DNA of 64,000 bases from Primula veris. Lineage: Eukaryota > Streptophyta > Magnoliopsida > Ericales > Primulaceae. The DNA lies in NCBI GenBank assembly GCA_963682055.1, contig OY821745.1:19713342-19777341 (forward strand), given 5' to 3'. The position numbers and the translations under genes were made by a program. This document shows positions 23,820 to 36,660 of this stretch, one piece after another. The notes below the pieces were generated by a model. That model was not told where the DNA came from. It ran no database searches and saw only the letters and a program-made list of their open reading frames with translations. The stretch's first letter is position 1. The number at the start of each line of letters is the position of its first letter.

Positions 23820-25294
23820 ATCCCCCACATAAATGCAATTGGATCGAAAGCCCATGCCCTAAATGCAAATCAAGAGAACCGTAAAAGTTCACTGCCTAAG
23901 GTCAGGTAGCGCGCGCCTTGAACCTGCCGTAGCGTAATTTCATCCGGAATACTGCTATTAGGTAGCATAGATGCCTTGAACTCTTTAGCTTTGTGTATCC
24001 CAGTATGATACCCGCACAGTGCCCTTTCTACCCACGTACTAGGCCTTTTAGTTGTTGTCCATATTTGGCCTGGACTGCTTTCGCAACTTCAACTGAGTGC
24101 TCTAGTGATTTAGCCCAAGCTCATCATATGGTACCGGCCTTACACACTCGTTATAGGTGGTTCCAAGTCGAAGGTGTCCTGACTCACCTTACTCGACCGT
24201 CGAGTTACTTGGATCATTAAGAGCCTCAAGCTCACCTTTACAATGGTACAGGTCTATCACTCTGTCATCGCGGAAATGGGTTGGGAACTACTGGTTCCCG
24301 AGTGAGTTGTTCGGTTTCCCTCATAGTTCAGTTTCCCTTTGAACCTAACAGGAAAGATTCCGTTTAGGTTGGGTTGCTTATGGGGGGCCACCAATTTAAT
24401 GGGCTTTAATCCCATTCCGTTCGATGACGCCTCGACTCCTACTTGAGTCAAGCCTTTTGTTAATGGATCCGCTATGTTTTCCTTTGATCTTACAAAATCT
24501 AAGGATACCACACCGTTGGATAACAATGTATGCTTATTGCGGGAACAGATTTTGGCCACATTGGAATTTCTTCCAAAAGACTTCTCAGCTACTCTGCCTC
24601 CTCGGTTGCTAAGTCTAACGCTATCAATTCTGATTCCATAGTTGACCTAGCAATACATGTCTGTTTGGAGGATCTCCAAGACACAGCAGCTCCTCCCATT
24701 ATAAACACATATCCACTCGTGGATCTTGTGCTATTGGAGTCTAATATCCAGTTGGCATCTGATACCCTTCCAGTACCGCTGGATATCTGGTATAGTGCAG
24801 CCCATAATCGGCTGAAAACATCATATATCTGAGAAGTTTCATGATGGCCTTCCAGTGTTCCTCATTCGGATTGCTGGTGTACCTGCTTAGTCTACTTACT
24901 GAGTTAGCTATGTCTGGTCTAGTGCAATTCATTATATGCATGAGACTGCCTATGACCCGAGAGAACTCCAATTGATTCACACTCTTACCGAAATTCTTTT
25001 TCAGTTTACAGTTGAACTCAATCGGGGTTCTCGACATCGCCTTACTGCCCTTGTCAAACTTGTCTAGTACTTGTTTAACATAATGACTTTGTGACAAGGA
25101 ATACCATTCTGATGTTTTGGTAATCTTCATACCAAGTATTGCATCAGCTATACCCAGATCCTTCATATCGAAGTGTTGTGACAACATTTTCTTTGTGGAG
25201 TTGATCCTATCAGTACTCCCAATTATAATCATGTCATCCACATAAATACATACTACGACACAGTCTCTTCCACTTCCTTTAGTGTAGACACATT

Positions 25295-26470
25295 TGTTGA
25301 ACGATGTTCTTCTAATCGATTATTTTAATGATAACAAAATTTGTAAAACATGATAAAAGCTCATTTTGCGTACTAATCATTTATCTAGCGTGTTAAAGGT
25401 TTGAAATGATAGTATATTAAAATACGAAGCCAACGGTTCAAGCGGAACCCGAATCGGACCTAAAACGAACAAGTTACGAGCCTTCGAACTATGTCGAGAA
25501 AACCGAAAAATTGCCAGAACAAAAACGACCGATCGTAAGGCATAAACGACCGATCGTTTCAGAGTAAATTTCTTCCAATGAGTACAGAACAAAAACGACC
25601 GATCGTAAGGTATAAACGACCGATCGTTTCAGAGTAAATTTCTTCCAGAGAGTCCACTAGAAAAACGACCGATCGTTTTACAGACAACGACCGATCGTTT
25701 CTGTAGAAATTCAAAAAGCAGCTTTTTTGCTTCTCCTAAAAACTGGGTAACTGCTAAAAACCAATGGATAATAAACCCAACCACTACAAACGGTCATTTC
25801 TGTACCAATGGACTTTTTGCCTCTACAAATAGCCCCCTTATTCATTGTTGAAGACACCAAGCATTCACAACAAATTCAAGCAATCATACACAAGATTGTA
25901 CTACAAATTCTCTCACTTTTATTCATAAATATTCTTGAGTGTATTATTGTTGTAATCCTATAAACACCAAGATATTATTTGTAGTGAGTGATTCATTTCA
26001 AATTCAAACTTGTAAGAGTAAATTATAAACTTATTTTTGTGAGCGAGTGATCGGGCAGCGGCTTTATAAGAAAGTGTAGCTTAAAAGCTCTAGGTTTTTT
26101 CATTCGGGATACTCATAGAGTGAGGGGGAGCTTAATCGGTCAATAAGCTCGTTAGGGTGTAACCTTAAAAGAAGATTCTAGTGAAATACTCGGTAGTGTG
26201 AATACCGAGGAGAGGACGTAGGCGCGTTTTGCCGAACCTCTATAAATCTTGTGTTATTTCTTTTCCCTTGAACTTTTACTTTCCGCACTTATTTATTGCT
26301 TATTTTGTTTGATTGAATAACTTAAAATAGTATTAAATAGTTAACACAAGTTTTTAGCTATAAAATTCTACTAATTGACTTAGTTAATAGCTCATTGTTT
26401 TTATTCCGCAAAAATCGTACGTAAACCTTATTCACCCCCCCTCTAAGGTTTAGACACTTACGGACCAACA
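25295..26470 (-). mobile_element. Solo LTR inserted in the copia-B reverse transcriptase
   Basis: It starts (plus strand) TGTTGAACGATGTTC and ends CTTACGGACCAACA, that is TG...CA with TGTTG/CAACA termini, 1176 bp. The flanking duplication ACATT is perfect (25290-25294 and 26471-26475). Taking out the LTR and one duplication makes the two RT halves contiguous in frame, which proves the insertion. There is no internal coding region, so the element was lost by LTR-LTR recombination. It contains an array of palindromic motifs at 25520-25700. Confidence 0.93.
25520..25702. repeat. Array of ACGACCGATCGT motifs in the solo LTR
   Basis: The motif ACGACCGATCGT occurs six times in pairs; two of the pairs lie in a near-perfect duplicated block of about 70 bp (25520-25590 and 25590-25660). 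The core CGATCG is palindromic. Confidence 0.85.
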
Positions 26471-28839
26471 ACATTTATCACACTCATTAATGCGAAAACC
26501 GTTTGATAGCATAATTCTATCAAACTTCTCATGCCATTGCTTTGGTGCTTGTCTGAGTCCATATAGAGACTTTACAAGTTTGCACACTTGGTGCTCTTTA
26601 CTAGGAACTACAAACCCTTTCGGTTGTTCCATGTAAATTTCTTCTTCCAGTTCTCCATTTAGAAACGCCGTCTTGACATCCATTTGATGTATTTCCATAT
26701 CAAACAAAGCTGCGAGAGCAATGACGATTCCGATAGATGTTTTCCTGGAGACAGGAGCATGCGTGTCAAAATAATCGACACCTTCAGTTTGCCTGAAGCC
26801 TTTTACTACAAGTCTCGCCTTGTATTTTTCAATCGTGCCGTCAACCCTTAACTTCCTCTTGATGATCCACTTGTGACCTAGGGGCTTACATCCTGGCGGA
26901 AGATCCACTAGTTTCCAAGTGTGGTTTTGCATTATTGACTCAATTTCATTTTGGATAGCTTCTTCCCAATATTGGGAATCCGGTGTTGACATAGTTTGTT
27001 TATATGTCATCGGTTCGCCTTCAACCATGAAGGTTAAGAAATTAGATCCAAATGAAGTTTCCTTCCTTTCCCTTTTGCTACGCCGAGGCTCTTCCTCTTC
27101 CTCTGTCGGTTCACTTGCCCCCATATTTCCTTCACTGTTCAACTCTTGAGTTGGTACAAATGTAGATAATTTACGGGAAAAAATATCTTCAAAGAAAGAG
27201 GCCTCTCGACTTTCCATATACGTATCTACGTGCACATCGGGATTTTTTGACTTGTGTACGAGAAACCGATATGCACTACTATTATGTGCATATCCGATGA
27301 ACACACAGTCTACCGTTTTAGGACCAATTCTCATCCTCTTATTAGGAGTGGGAACTAGCACCTTTGCGAGACAACCCCAAACCCGTGGGTTCTTATAACT
27401 GGGTTGATGACCTTTCCATAACTCATATGGAGTCTTATCTCGTTTCTTATGTGGTAACTTGTTTAAAACATAGTTTGCGGAAAGTATCGCTTCCCCTCAC
27501 ATGTTCTGGGGTAACATAGAGTTCTGATTAACATAACATTCATCATTTCCTTTAACGTTCTATTTTTACGCTCGGCAACCCCATTTTGCTCGGGAGTGTA
27601 TGAGGCTGTGGTTTGATGTATAATGCCGCTTTCAACGCATATTTGCTCAAACGGTGATTCAAATTCACCGCCTCTATCACTTCTCAATGTTTTAATTTTT
27701 CTATTGAGTTGATTTTCTACTTCGGTCTTATAAAGAGCAAATTTCTCTACTGCTTCGTCTTTACTTTTCATTAAGTAAACATAATAGTATTTAGTACAAT
27801 CATCTATAAAGGTGATAAAGTACTTTTTCTCTCCTCGTATTTGTATAAACTTTAAGTCGCATACATCCATGTGTATTAGACCGAGAGGTTCACTTTCTCG
27901 TTCAACATGTTGAAACCATGATTTCGTTAATTTTGCTTCTACAAATATCTCACATTTGTGTTGCTTATTAAAGACAAAATTTGGTATTAGTTTTAGTGAT
28001 ATTAATTTCTTTAACGAATTATAATTCACGTGACCTAATCTACCATGTCACAAATGAAATGACTCAAATAAATAAGCAAAATTAGAATTTTTATTATTGG
28101 CCTCTTGGGCAACAGTCATTACATTGCTAATGCTAGCCTCAGCTTTAGCACCTTTATTGGGAGTAGATGTCCCTACGTTTAGCTTAAACATGCCATTGGT
28201 CATATAGCCACGGCCTACATAGACACCATTTTTGGTGATTACAATTTTATCAGATTGAAAAACAAGTTTGAACCCGTTCTTCACCATCACAGATCCGGAT
28301 ACCAGGTTCTTATGGATATCCGGATCATGGAGCACCCCTGTCAACCTCAGCTCTTTTCCCGAGGTCATGTTCATCACCACCGTTCCTTTTCCTTCCACCT
28401 TGGAAGTAGCAGAATTTCCCATGAAGCAGCTTTCTCCCTCTACCGCCTCGTAGGTCTTAAACATCCACCGGTTAGAGCAGATGTGGCTTGTGGCGCAGGT
28501 ATTCAGCCACCACTTTTTGTGGTTGTTCCCCACGAGATTCTCCTCAGAGACCATAGCAGTGAAGTGGTCATCATCTCGTCCTCCCTCGGCCAAATGTGCC
28601 TGAGCTGGAGCTTTCCTCTTCTTCTTGCCTTTGAAGTTCTTCTGGGGGGGATGGCTTGGGCTTAACAGTGCCTTTATTGTCATAACAGTCCGCGGCATGA
28701 TGGCCGGTCCTGTTATATACAAATCAGGTTTTCGTAAATTTCTTTGCGATAACAGCACTGCCTCCATTGTCAAAACGTTTCCGGTTGACGTTGGAGCTTT
28801 TGACCACATTAGTCTTTGCCATCGAGATGTTAGCACCAC

Positions 28840-29674
28840 CGACTCTCCTTACGGAGCGACGGTTGCTCACCTCGATATTGAGCTTCTAAATGAGCCCCTC
28901 CAACCTCATTTCCTTCCGCTTGTGCTTCAAGTAGTTTTGAAAGTCTTTCCAAGACGGTGGTAATTTATCAATCATGAGTGCCACCTGGAAAGGCTCATTA
29001 ATCACTAGTCCCTCAGCCTCAAGGCGATGGTAAATGAGTTGGAGCTTATCAACTTGCTCCATGACACCCCTACTGTCAGTCATACGGTACTCATGAAAGT
29101 CCATGACAACAAATCTCTTTGTGCCAGCGTTACTCACTTTGTACTTATTTTCGAGAGTTTCCCACAGCTCCTTTACAGTAGCTTTGGGCTCGAAAACACT
29201 GAACATTGTGTCATCTAGAGTACACAGGATATAGTTCTTGCATAGGTAGTCGTCTTGTCTCCATGCCTCAACCGCAGAGAATGACTTCTCGTCCAGATCG
29301 TTCTCGCTTAGGACGGGAGCAGTCTCCTTAAGAAACCTGGTCAGATTCAAGGTGGTGAGATAAAACAGCATCTTTTGCTGCCAATGTTTGAAGTTGTCTC
29401 CCCTGAATTTTTCTGGTTTCTCCAAATGAGAAGTCGGAAAAGTAGGCACAACCGAATACATCGGTGCCTTGCCCTTGGCCGCGGCCTTAGCCGCAGCCTC
29501 AGCTTTGGCGGTACCATCCGCCATTGCCGCAGCCGCGGCGGCCTCAGCCGCTACAGCTACGTAATCAGCATTAGCCCCCACATTCGCATCGCCCCCGGTG
29601 TTATGGATAGTTCCACCATCCACTGGGTCATGCTCACTCCCGATAGGCAACTCAATAGGCGACGTGTTTGTCAT
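28840..29674 (-). pseudogene. copia-B gag (UBN2-type) with late frameshift
   Basis: The start is ATG at 29674 (MTNTSPIELPIGSEHD); an upstream in-frame TTG extension is ignored. A low-complexity Ala-rich stretch (about residues 40-70) precedes the gag domain: EKPEKFRGDNFKHWQQKMLF, KELWETLENKYK, MDFHEYRMTDSRGVMEQVDK, LPPSWKDFQNYLKHK. The frame ends at 28886 and the reading shifts frame toward the nucleocapsid, where the zinc knuckle cysteines are lost near 28730-28670. It would form the virus-like particle shell. Confidence 0.88.
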
Positions 29675-29802
29675 CTGAAACGACAACACAAAAAACATAT
29701 GAGATACGTGTACAATAAATTCTATAAACAAAACACCAAAACTGAAATTTGGGTTTGTAAAAGAATTTTATTTAAAACAACAACAGAAAATTAAACGGTT
29801 TC

Positions 29803-29880
29803 CTTTTGAATACCAATACGGTTGATATCAAAAGGATTAAACGATTCTTATTGAATACCAATACGGTTGGTATCAATAAG
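29803..29880 (-). other. Two consecutive hairpins in the copia-B leader
   Basis: Bases 29803-29834 and 29847-29880 each form a stem (CTTTTGAATACC with GATATCAAAAG; CTTATTGAATACC with GGTATCAATAAG) around a shared AATACGG loop. They lie about 130-210 nt upstream of the gag ATG, in the RNA leader between LTR and gag. Confidence 0.7.
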
Positions 29881-30032
29881 ATTTTTAAAATAAAAATTTA
29901 AACTGTTTGGAATTTTTTATTTGCAATTCAAATTCTAATATGATTTAGAATTGAAAATAAAAAAGCATTATTCCTTATAAAATAAATAATTGTATTAATA
30001 CACGAAAGAAACAACAGAATATCGGTTAAGAT

Positions 30033-30395
30033 TGTTGGTTTCCGTGTACGAAATAACAATTAAACAATAATAAAGGACTAAAAAAGAAATAAACAAAACC
30101 AGTGTAATCTTTATTAATTCAGAATTGAAAACTGAAATTACAGATTACAACATGTAGGTACTGAATAGTAATTAAAGCAAACGTTATTCAGATTATTATC
30201 AATTAATAATCTGATGTACTGAATTGCAATAAATAGAAACTGCCGGACTGGAAAGTATAGACTTAACAGCCGGGCTGTTTTGATTGAAATGTAAATTACA
30301 TGACTAAATCAAAACTATTCTAATTACAGAATTAAATTACAGAATTGAAATTACAGAATAAAACAGTATTTTAAAGAAATTACAGAAAGATAAGA
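30033..30395 (-). repeat. Truncated 5' LTR of copia-B
   Basis: It matches 22435-22797 of the 3' LTR almost base for base and keeps the CCAACA end, but breaks at about 30395 (ACAGAAAGATAAG), where sequence unrelated to the LTR begins. I do not see a standard TGGTATCAGAGC primer site beside it. Confidence 0.82.
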
Positions 30396-30600
30396 GAATG
30401 GTGTAAAAGATAAGAGATTGAGTGTTTGTTTGAGTATTTGTGTAAAAGAGTAAGGTTTGAAGAGTAAGGTTTAAATTCGGAGATATATTATAAACATACG
30501 GCTAAGGTTTTGAGTTATATAAGCACGGCTAGGGTTTTGTGGTTCTTTCTTACAGATTTTTCCATAAATTCTCAAAGGTACATGATTTTATTACCCTCTT
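30396..30600. other. Junction segment between copia-B and copia-A2
   Basis: Repetitive AT-rich sequence with GAGTAAGGTTT repeated and AAGCACGGCTAGGGTTTTGT. No frame is open. It replaces the missing 5' part of the copia-B LTR and may be the end of another LTR. Confidence 0.35.
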
Positions 30601-33600
30601 CTTGATATGCATAAAAGAAAACTAATACTAACTGTTAGTTTATTGCATGTTACTAGACATAGTAATTAATTATTAAATAACTGGATATTGCATGCTATAT
30701 ATTCTAAAGACAAAATTAGTGAATCTGGACTATTATACTACTTCCAAGCTTGAATAGATATAGAAATTCATCACTGGATATATAACATGCTTGTATGTAT
30801 GCGTATGACGTTGAAAACTACAACTAGATAAATGCATGCTACTGTTTATAAAATTGTGATCACGTTGAAGTCGTGTGTGTGATTAATACCGTGAACCTTT
30901 AGTAGATTAATTTGTACTTGGTATTTACTCATAACATATGATTGTAAATCTGTCTGACTGAATTGATAAATTACAGAAACTGTCGATGATAATTGTAGAC
31001 TATACTGTAAAACAGCTTAAGGACCAAACTCCAATACTCCATAAAATCTGGACTGGTTATGAGATAAGGCTATAACTGAGATAATATATTGAAATTACAC
31101 GCATGGTCCTGTAATAATTACTTGTATGCAAAACATTATGTATGTTTGATAAATACTTATATTCGGTCAATATATACTCACCCACATGCATGTAAAATAA
31201 TTAAAAGGCAAGTAACTATAAATTGCATGTTAATTGAATTAATTAATGAATTGTCATGATAATAATCACTGTCATGTGATATTATTAATGCTGCTATGTA
31301 TATGATATGTAAATTTACGAAATCATATATTTTCACTTTTAAGTTGGAAAAATTATGAACCTTCCCCAACTAGGCTTAACTATTTGGATACGATGTCTAA
31401 GAAAGATATAGGTGGATAGTTCCTATCCTAATGAGGTCGGGTTTTAAGTGGCATTCGTGCCCTCCATCCTCACTGTCTTTCCTGTTCGTGTTCAATTAGA
31501 GCTACCGAAAGGGGTTAACTAAATAATAATTTCCCTGAGTGTTTTTATATAGTGATGTATGTTTCGTCAAATTGGTGTCTCAGTATCGACCTGTCGTTCA
31601 ATCAATTAGAACTAGTTCACTTGAAAAGAAAAACTAGTGTTTTCAAACCTGTCGTTTCGAAACAAATTTTGTACTTGTGCAAACCATAAACATATAAGTC
31701 AGTCGTTTTATATGATAACTAATCCAGAACTTTCAATACATGTTGGATGCCATCTATGATGAGAAAAATCACAAAGGATACTTGCGAAATGACAGTTTAA
31801 ACGTTGATGTTATTCCGTCATCACATGTTAGTCACCCTAATGTGTGAAAATGTGATGCCCAATATTTTTCTGGATGCCATCTTTGATGAGTAAAACATGA
31901 GTTTGTTGTTACTCATGAGATGAAGGCTAAGGCGTTGATTTTATTCCGCCGCCACATTTGAGATGTGATGACGTCTATGGTGAACAAATGTCTCAAATTG
32001 ACATATTGGAGCGATCTTTCAACAAAATACTAGTATGAAAATTTTATTCCATAAGATGTATCATGAATTTATATTCACCATGTTCCTTCATCGCCCATCT
32101 GTTTGTGGATGAGAAAATGCCCCGATGAACAGTTTTAATTTTATTGGGTCAATGACGAATTGTTTGCCTGATATTAATGCTCTTCGTGGACATTTTGTTC
32201 CACGAATCGAGAACCAAGACAATTGTTATTTATCTCGAACTATCGCGATCCCAATCGCTTAGCCAAGCGAGGTTTAGACAATCGTCAAAATCGAAGACCT
32301 GTGGCTCCAAGACAATCCTTGAAAGAAACAATATGGCCCATTGTCCCAAAGCAAGAGATAATACCCAAGGAGCCAACTCTATGCTATAAAGACAAAAGTC
32401 ATGCACGGTTACTCCTTAAATAGTTCAAAACTATAATAAAGGTGTAAAAGCCGATGCTAATGTGGTTAAACCTAACTGAAAAAAAACTCTTGAGACCCCA
32501 GATTTTGTGGCTCAAATGAGTTTGGTACCCTTCTTTATTGATTTTGATAAATCATTGAGCCGATTTTTCGCTCATCTGGATTATCTTTTTCCATTTGGAT
32601 TATGATTTTTCCATTTGGACATACTTTTGGATTATGATTTCCCTGTTTATGAAATTTCTCGAAATAAATTAAAGTGTTTTGAGCAAATTTCTTTCAAAAT
32701 GTGACAAAAATTTAAATTATCGATCTTTATGGCAATACATGTGGGATAGTTGGTTGTTTGGAAATAATGGGTAGCAGTGTACCATATAATTTCACCAACT
32801 ACTTGCCTAAAGAGTATTTTGTGACAATGATTATAGACATGTCTTTCCAAATCAAAATATTTTGTAAACAAAATTGATTTGTCAAATATGAGGCCTTATA
32901 CTTCTGTAGGTCCTGTCGTACCTTATTGATTTATAAAATATTCGAGAAAACCAGTGTTATCTGGTAATAGCTCATGAAAGAATTGAATTTATCTACTCAA
33001 CCTCCACTCAATACGACCAAAATCGTATTTTTGAGGAGTTGAAATGTCTTTCAAGTGGTTGCTACCACATTTTTTAAAGAATTTAAAGTTACTTTATCAT
33101 TTCGTATGTCGTCGATTGATAAAGTATTTTGATGCTAACACATGATTATCTGTACCATTATTCGACTGTCATCGATTGATAAGAGCATTTTAATATTGTG
33201 GCATTGACCGGATGAGATATTTCCGGGTCAAAAGACTATTCATGATTTATAATATGTGCAAAGATTACAAAAATGAACTCTTAGAATTTTTGTAAAGAAT
33301 TGAAGGAGTTATTGTGAACTTATCCAACCATAAGACGGACCATAAATATAAATGGTTATGGTTGATGAATTGACGATGAGGTCACATTTTATTGTTGTTC
33401 ACAGAAATGCATCACTTCCCAAACTCTTAGCCCTATCGATCATTAAAGTGATAGCTCCTGATCCGGATTATTCTGAAAATTCTAGTAGACTTGATAATGC
33501 CGAAGAGTAATAATCGAAATTTCGATTTGATTTACTTGAGTTTAGGAATTGAAATTGAATATCCTGTCGATTATGTTCAGATCCAAATGGACTCACGAAA

Positions 33601-36600
33601 AGTTTGATGATGCGACTGCAAATGATTGCATGCACTTTTGTTCTTGCACACCAAGATTTATATTTCCGTGTGGGGTTATGCTATTTTGCTACATTGGTCC
33701 GTTATCAAACACCATATGCGTACCAGCTGGTTACTGGTTATGGGCCAGAAGTCTCATATTAACGCGTGTTTGTAGTGCTTAATTAATATTTTGATTGAGC
33801 CGTTATAGCGTTCAAAATATGGACCTCTGAAAGGGAAATAAGTCGATTATGAATCCTCTGCCTATCATTTGATAGAGTAACCTTAGCAAGCGACCTTTTG
33901 ACCGCATGATATGCGAAAGTGACATCGCTAAGACTATTATCCCCATCGTTAGGGGAAGATTTACACGTTATCGTTAATAAGGAACGACGTGAAATAACGT
34001 GGCATGACCCACTCAGTCTTAGTTTGACCCCAAAACTTCACTTAGCGATAAGCAAGTGCATAGACTCCCTCAAGTCTAACTAAATGCCAGATGCATTTAA
34101 TGACTTTATGAGATATCACGAGATTATTTATACCTGCTACAAAATGCGCGCAAGGATAGACGTCCCTATCGAACGCTGTGTTCCTGTCATAACACGTTGC
34201 TTTGGCTGAACCCGCCAAAGGATGCTGCTATTGGCTGTCAGTCTGTCGTTCTTCCCAAGATACGAGGAAGTTGACTAGTTCTTAATTCGTTCAATACAGA
34301 GGTGGTGAACTGAAACTCGTTTGTTGCACAAAATTATAAAAGGATTAAGGAGATATGTGATTCCTCCTCATCTTGAGAGTCTCGAAATATCAGTCGATCC
34401 TGATATCTTAGACGATATTGAAACGAAACGAGACTGTCATTGATTACTTGTTCATATATTTGGTAACGACTGATAATATGAGCAAATTATGACATGGAAC
34501 TATGAACTGTTGCTTGAAGTCAAAGTATAACAGACCGGCCTAATGGAAACTTGCAATCCAAATAGACTTCTTAGGAAAAGGGTGTTCGGACCTGTAGCTC
34601 CAACACCACCAATGTTAAACGAGTTCATTTATTTGGTTATTCGTAAGGAAGAGTGATGAGAATAATGAGACTGTATCAGTGCTCGCCTAGTAGCGTAAGG
34701 CAACTTTCACACCTTGGAATTGATTACGAGATGGTTTATTTTCTCGTAATGGACGTTATAACGGTCCCCTACTTTATCAGTTTAGTAGTTTCCGAAAAAC
34801 TGAGTATGCAACATGTGATTGTGGTTACAATTTTATCTCTATGGGGATTTAGACAAAGAGATATAGATGAAAGTCCCTGTGTGACTTCATGTGCTTGAAA
34901 CAAGTACTTTCTGACTACGGAACACGTTCTCAATTGACTGAGATGTTCACTATATGGATTGAAATAATCCAAGCAGATGTGGTATTCCCACCTAAGTGGG
35001 TACTTGATCAGCTTGGGATAATGGATAAGTATTATGCCCTTACGTGTTTATTACACATTCCACTTTTGGATATGCCCTTCGAGATGAACGATCTTGGGAA
35101 GACATGATAGTGACTCGGCCTGATGATCGAGTCTCGTAAAGATTGAATCTAAGTCCATGATTCATACTAAACCCAAAAGGTGTTATGATGCTTTAGTAAT
35201 TATGACACTAAGTCATCAGACTCTTCCATGATCGTTCGATCACTAGACATTAATATAGAGCCGGTCCGTCCCTGATGAGACGATGAAGAGATATTGAACT
35301 ATGATGTTCATATCTAAGTACAATAAGCGCATCATTGTACTTGGTTTAAAGTGCCAGGCCGAACATTTTGTCTGCTGTGAATGGTATAACCCGACACAGC
35401 ATCATGCTAACACGCTACCACCGAAATGGCACTAAAGACATATTTCCATACCTTTTGGTAATTTTGGAAGTGGGCTTGTTTATCCCAATTGCGTCATCGA
35501 TGGTACCTACCCCCTTCGGTACTCGAATTAATGCAATCCTTTTTCGTTATACCGATGCCAGTTACTTATCAAACCCGAATAAGGGACTTTTCCTAGATGA
35601 TTACGTCTTTACCATTAGGAATAAGGTGAGATCTTGAAGGTCTTGGAAAGACTCCATACAAATTACTCTTATCTACTCGTGCTTCATGAGACGACTAGAG
35701 AGTGCATATGGCTTCGAGCTGTTATTAGTCATATGAAGTACATGTATTATGTCTCACAATCTAGATGAAGCCATGTCTTAAGACAACATGTTGATATCGA
35801 TCAAGAGACACACGACTTGATTATGTTATTTGGCATATCTCGCCAAAACAAATCTTCATATATGAAGTAAAAGAGCATCTCGTCGAATGCTCATTCTATT
35901 CCATGTTTGGATTTTACTACACTCAGTTGTGTGTAAGTAAAAATGAAGCATTCAGTCGAATTCTCGTACTCTTTCTTGGAATATGAAATACTTGCACCCA
36001 GTCGTGTGTAAGTGAGGGGTAGCATCCAAGTGAATGCTTATTGCAATAATTACTACTTAATCGAAATCCTCACACCCTGTCGTGTGCAAGTGAGGAGAAC
36101 CATCCAGTCGCATGCTCGTGTACACTTTTTGTCCTTAGACCAAAGTTTTTTCCCACTAGATTTTCTTTGCCAAAGTTTTTAATTAGACACATTCACATCA
36201 TATATCTCTTAGGATTGCCGAAATCAGGGGGAGTATCCTGTTGTATACTTCTTACCACCGTGTACTTTTTTGTCCTTCGACCAGAGGTTTTTCCTATTGG
36301 GTTTACTCTGGCAAGTTTTTGATGAGGCAACTTGTTTGTGGTTAGTTATTTACATGGAATTTTGACATATATCATTCTGCTAAACAGTTTGTCCTAGATA
36401 CCGGTTTTGTCCCACGCTGGGTTTTTCGGCCCCAAGGTTTTATGTGTTTAGCACCGCGAATGAATATCAACTGCATGAAGACGAAAAATTCAAGGTGTCC
36501 AAAGGGGGAGTGTTGTAGGATATTATTGGACTATTGGTCTTGGGCTTTATGGGCTTTAGTTGGGCAATAGTGGGATTGTAACTCTACCACTCTATCTATA

Positions 36601-36660
36601 TAAAGAGGGTTAGCGGTCTTTTATCTTAAACCTTCATTTCATCATGGTGACATATTTGAG
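30600..36660 (+). mobile_element. Decayed Ty1/copia element (copia-A2)
   Basis: It aligns with copia-A1 through most of its length (for example GGCATTCGTGCCCTCCA at 31449, the GATGCCATCTATGATGAG area, GTACCAGCTGGTTACTGGTTA at 33720). The RT/RNase H connection reads LDMPFEMNDLGKT near 35065-35105, and YTDASYLSNPNKG near 35550-35585. All frames are broken. The 3' LTR starts at 36511. I find no 5' LTR; copia-B or a deletion has removed it. Confidence 0.75.
36501..36660 (+). repeat. Polypurine tract and 3' LTR of copia-A2
   Basis: The purine tract AAAGGGGGAG (36501-36510) is followed by TGTTGTAGGATATT (36511). The TATA-like CTATATAAAGAGGGTTAG matches the copia-A1 LTR. The right end lies near 36650-36660 but is not sharp. 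Confidence 0.65.

Larger units (their letters stand above)
24257..28840 (-). pseudogene. copia-B pol: protease, integrase, RT and RNase H (broken)
   Basis: Protease: [10 protein letters not shown] near 28510, where the usual catalytic D-T/S-G has become N-T-C, so it is dead. Integrase core (28029-27463): [14 protein letters not shown] and [17 protein letters not shown] give the D,D,E triad. RT (27361-26450): HKWIIKRKLRVDGTIEKYKA, QMDVKTAFLNGELEEEIYM, LYGLRQAPKQW; the solo LTR follows; then [10 protein letters not shown] at about 25248-25219 and [20 protein letters not shown]. RNase [21 protein letters not shown] and [18 protein letters not shown] near 24700-24600, ending VRSKENIADPLTKGL near 24490. 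Stops and frameshifts separate the blocks at about 28040, 27460, 27370 and 24740. Confidence 0.92.
22435..30395 (-). mobile_element. Ty1/copia retrotransposon copia-B, 5'-truncated
   Basis: Order on the minus strand: LTR fragment (30395-30033), leader with two hairpins, gag, protease, integrase, reverse transcriptase and RNase H (the copia order), polypurine tract, full 3' LTR (23819-22435). Coding frames are long but interrupted by a few frameshifts and stops, so the copy is inactive. The 5' LTR keeps only its last 363 bp. A solo LTR of another family sits in the RT (25295-26470). It lies just upstream of the WAT1-related gene, in the same orientation. Confidence 0.93.

Noticed and set aside
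28255..29794. Plus-strand open frames of 112-139 codons
   Set aside because: They are antisense shadows of the copia-B gag and protease frames, which show clear domains on the minus strand.
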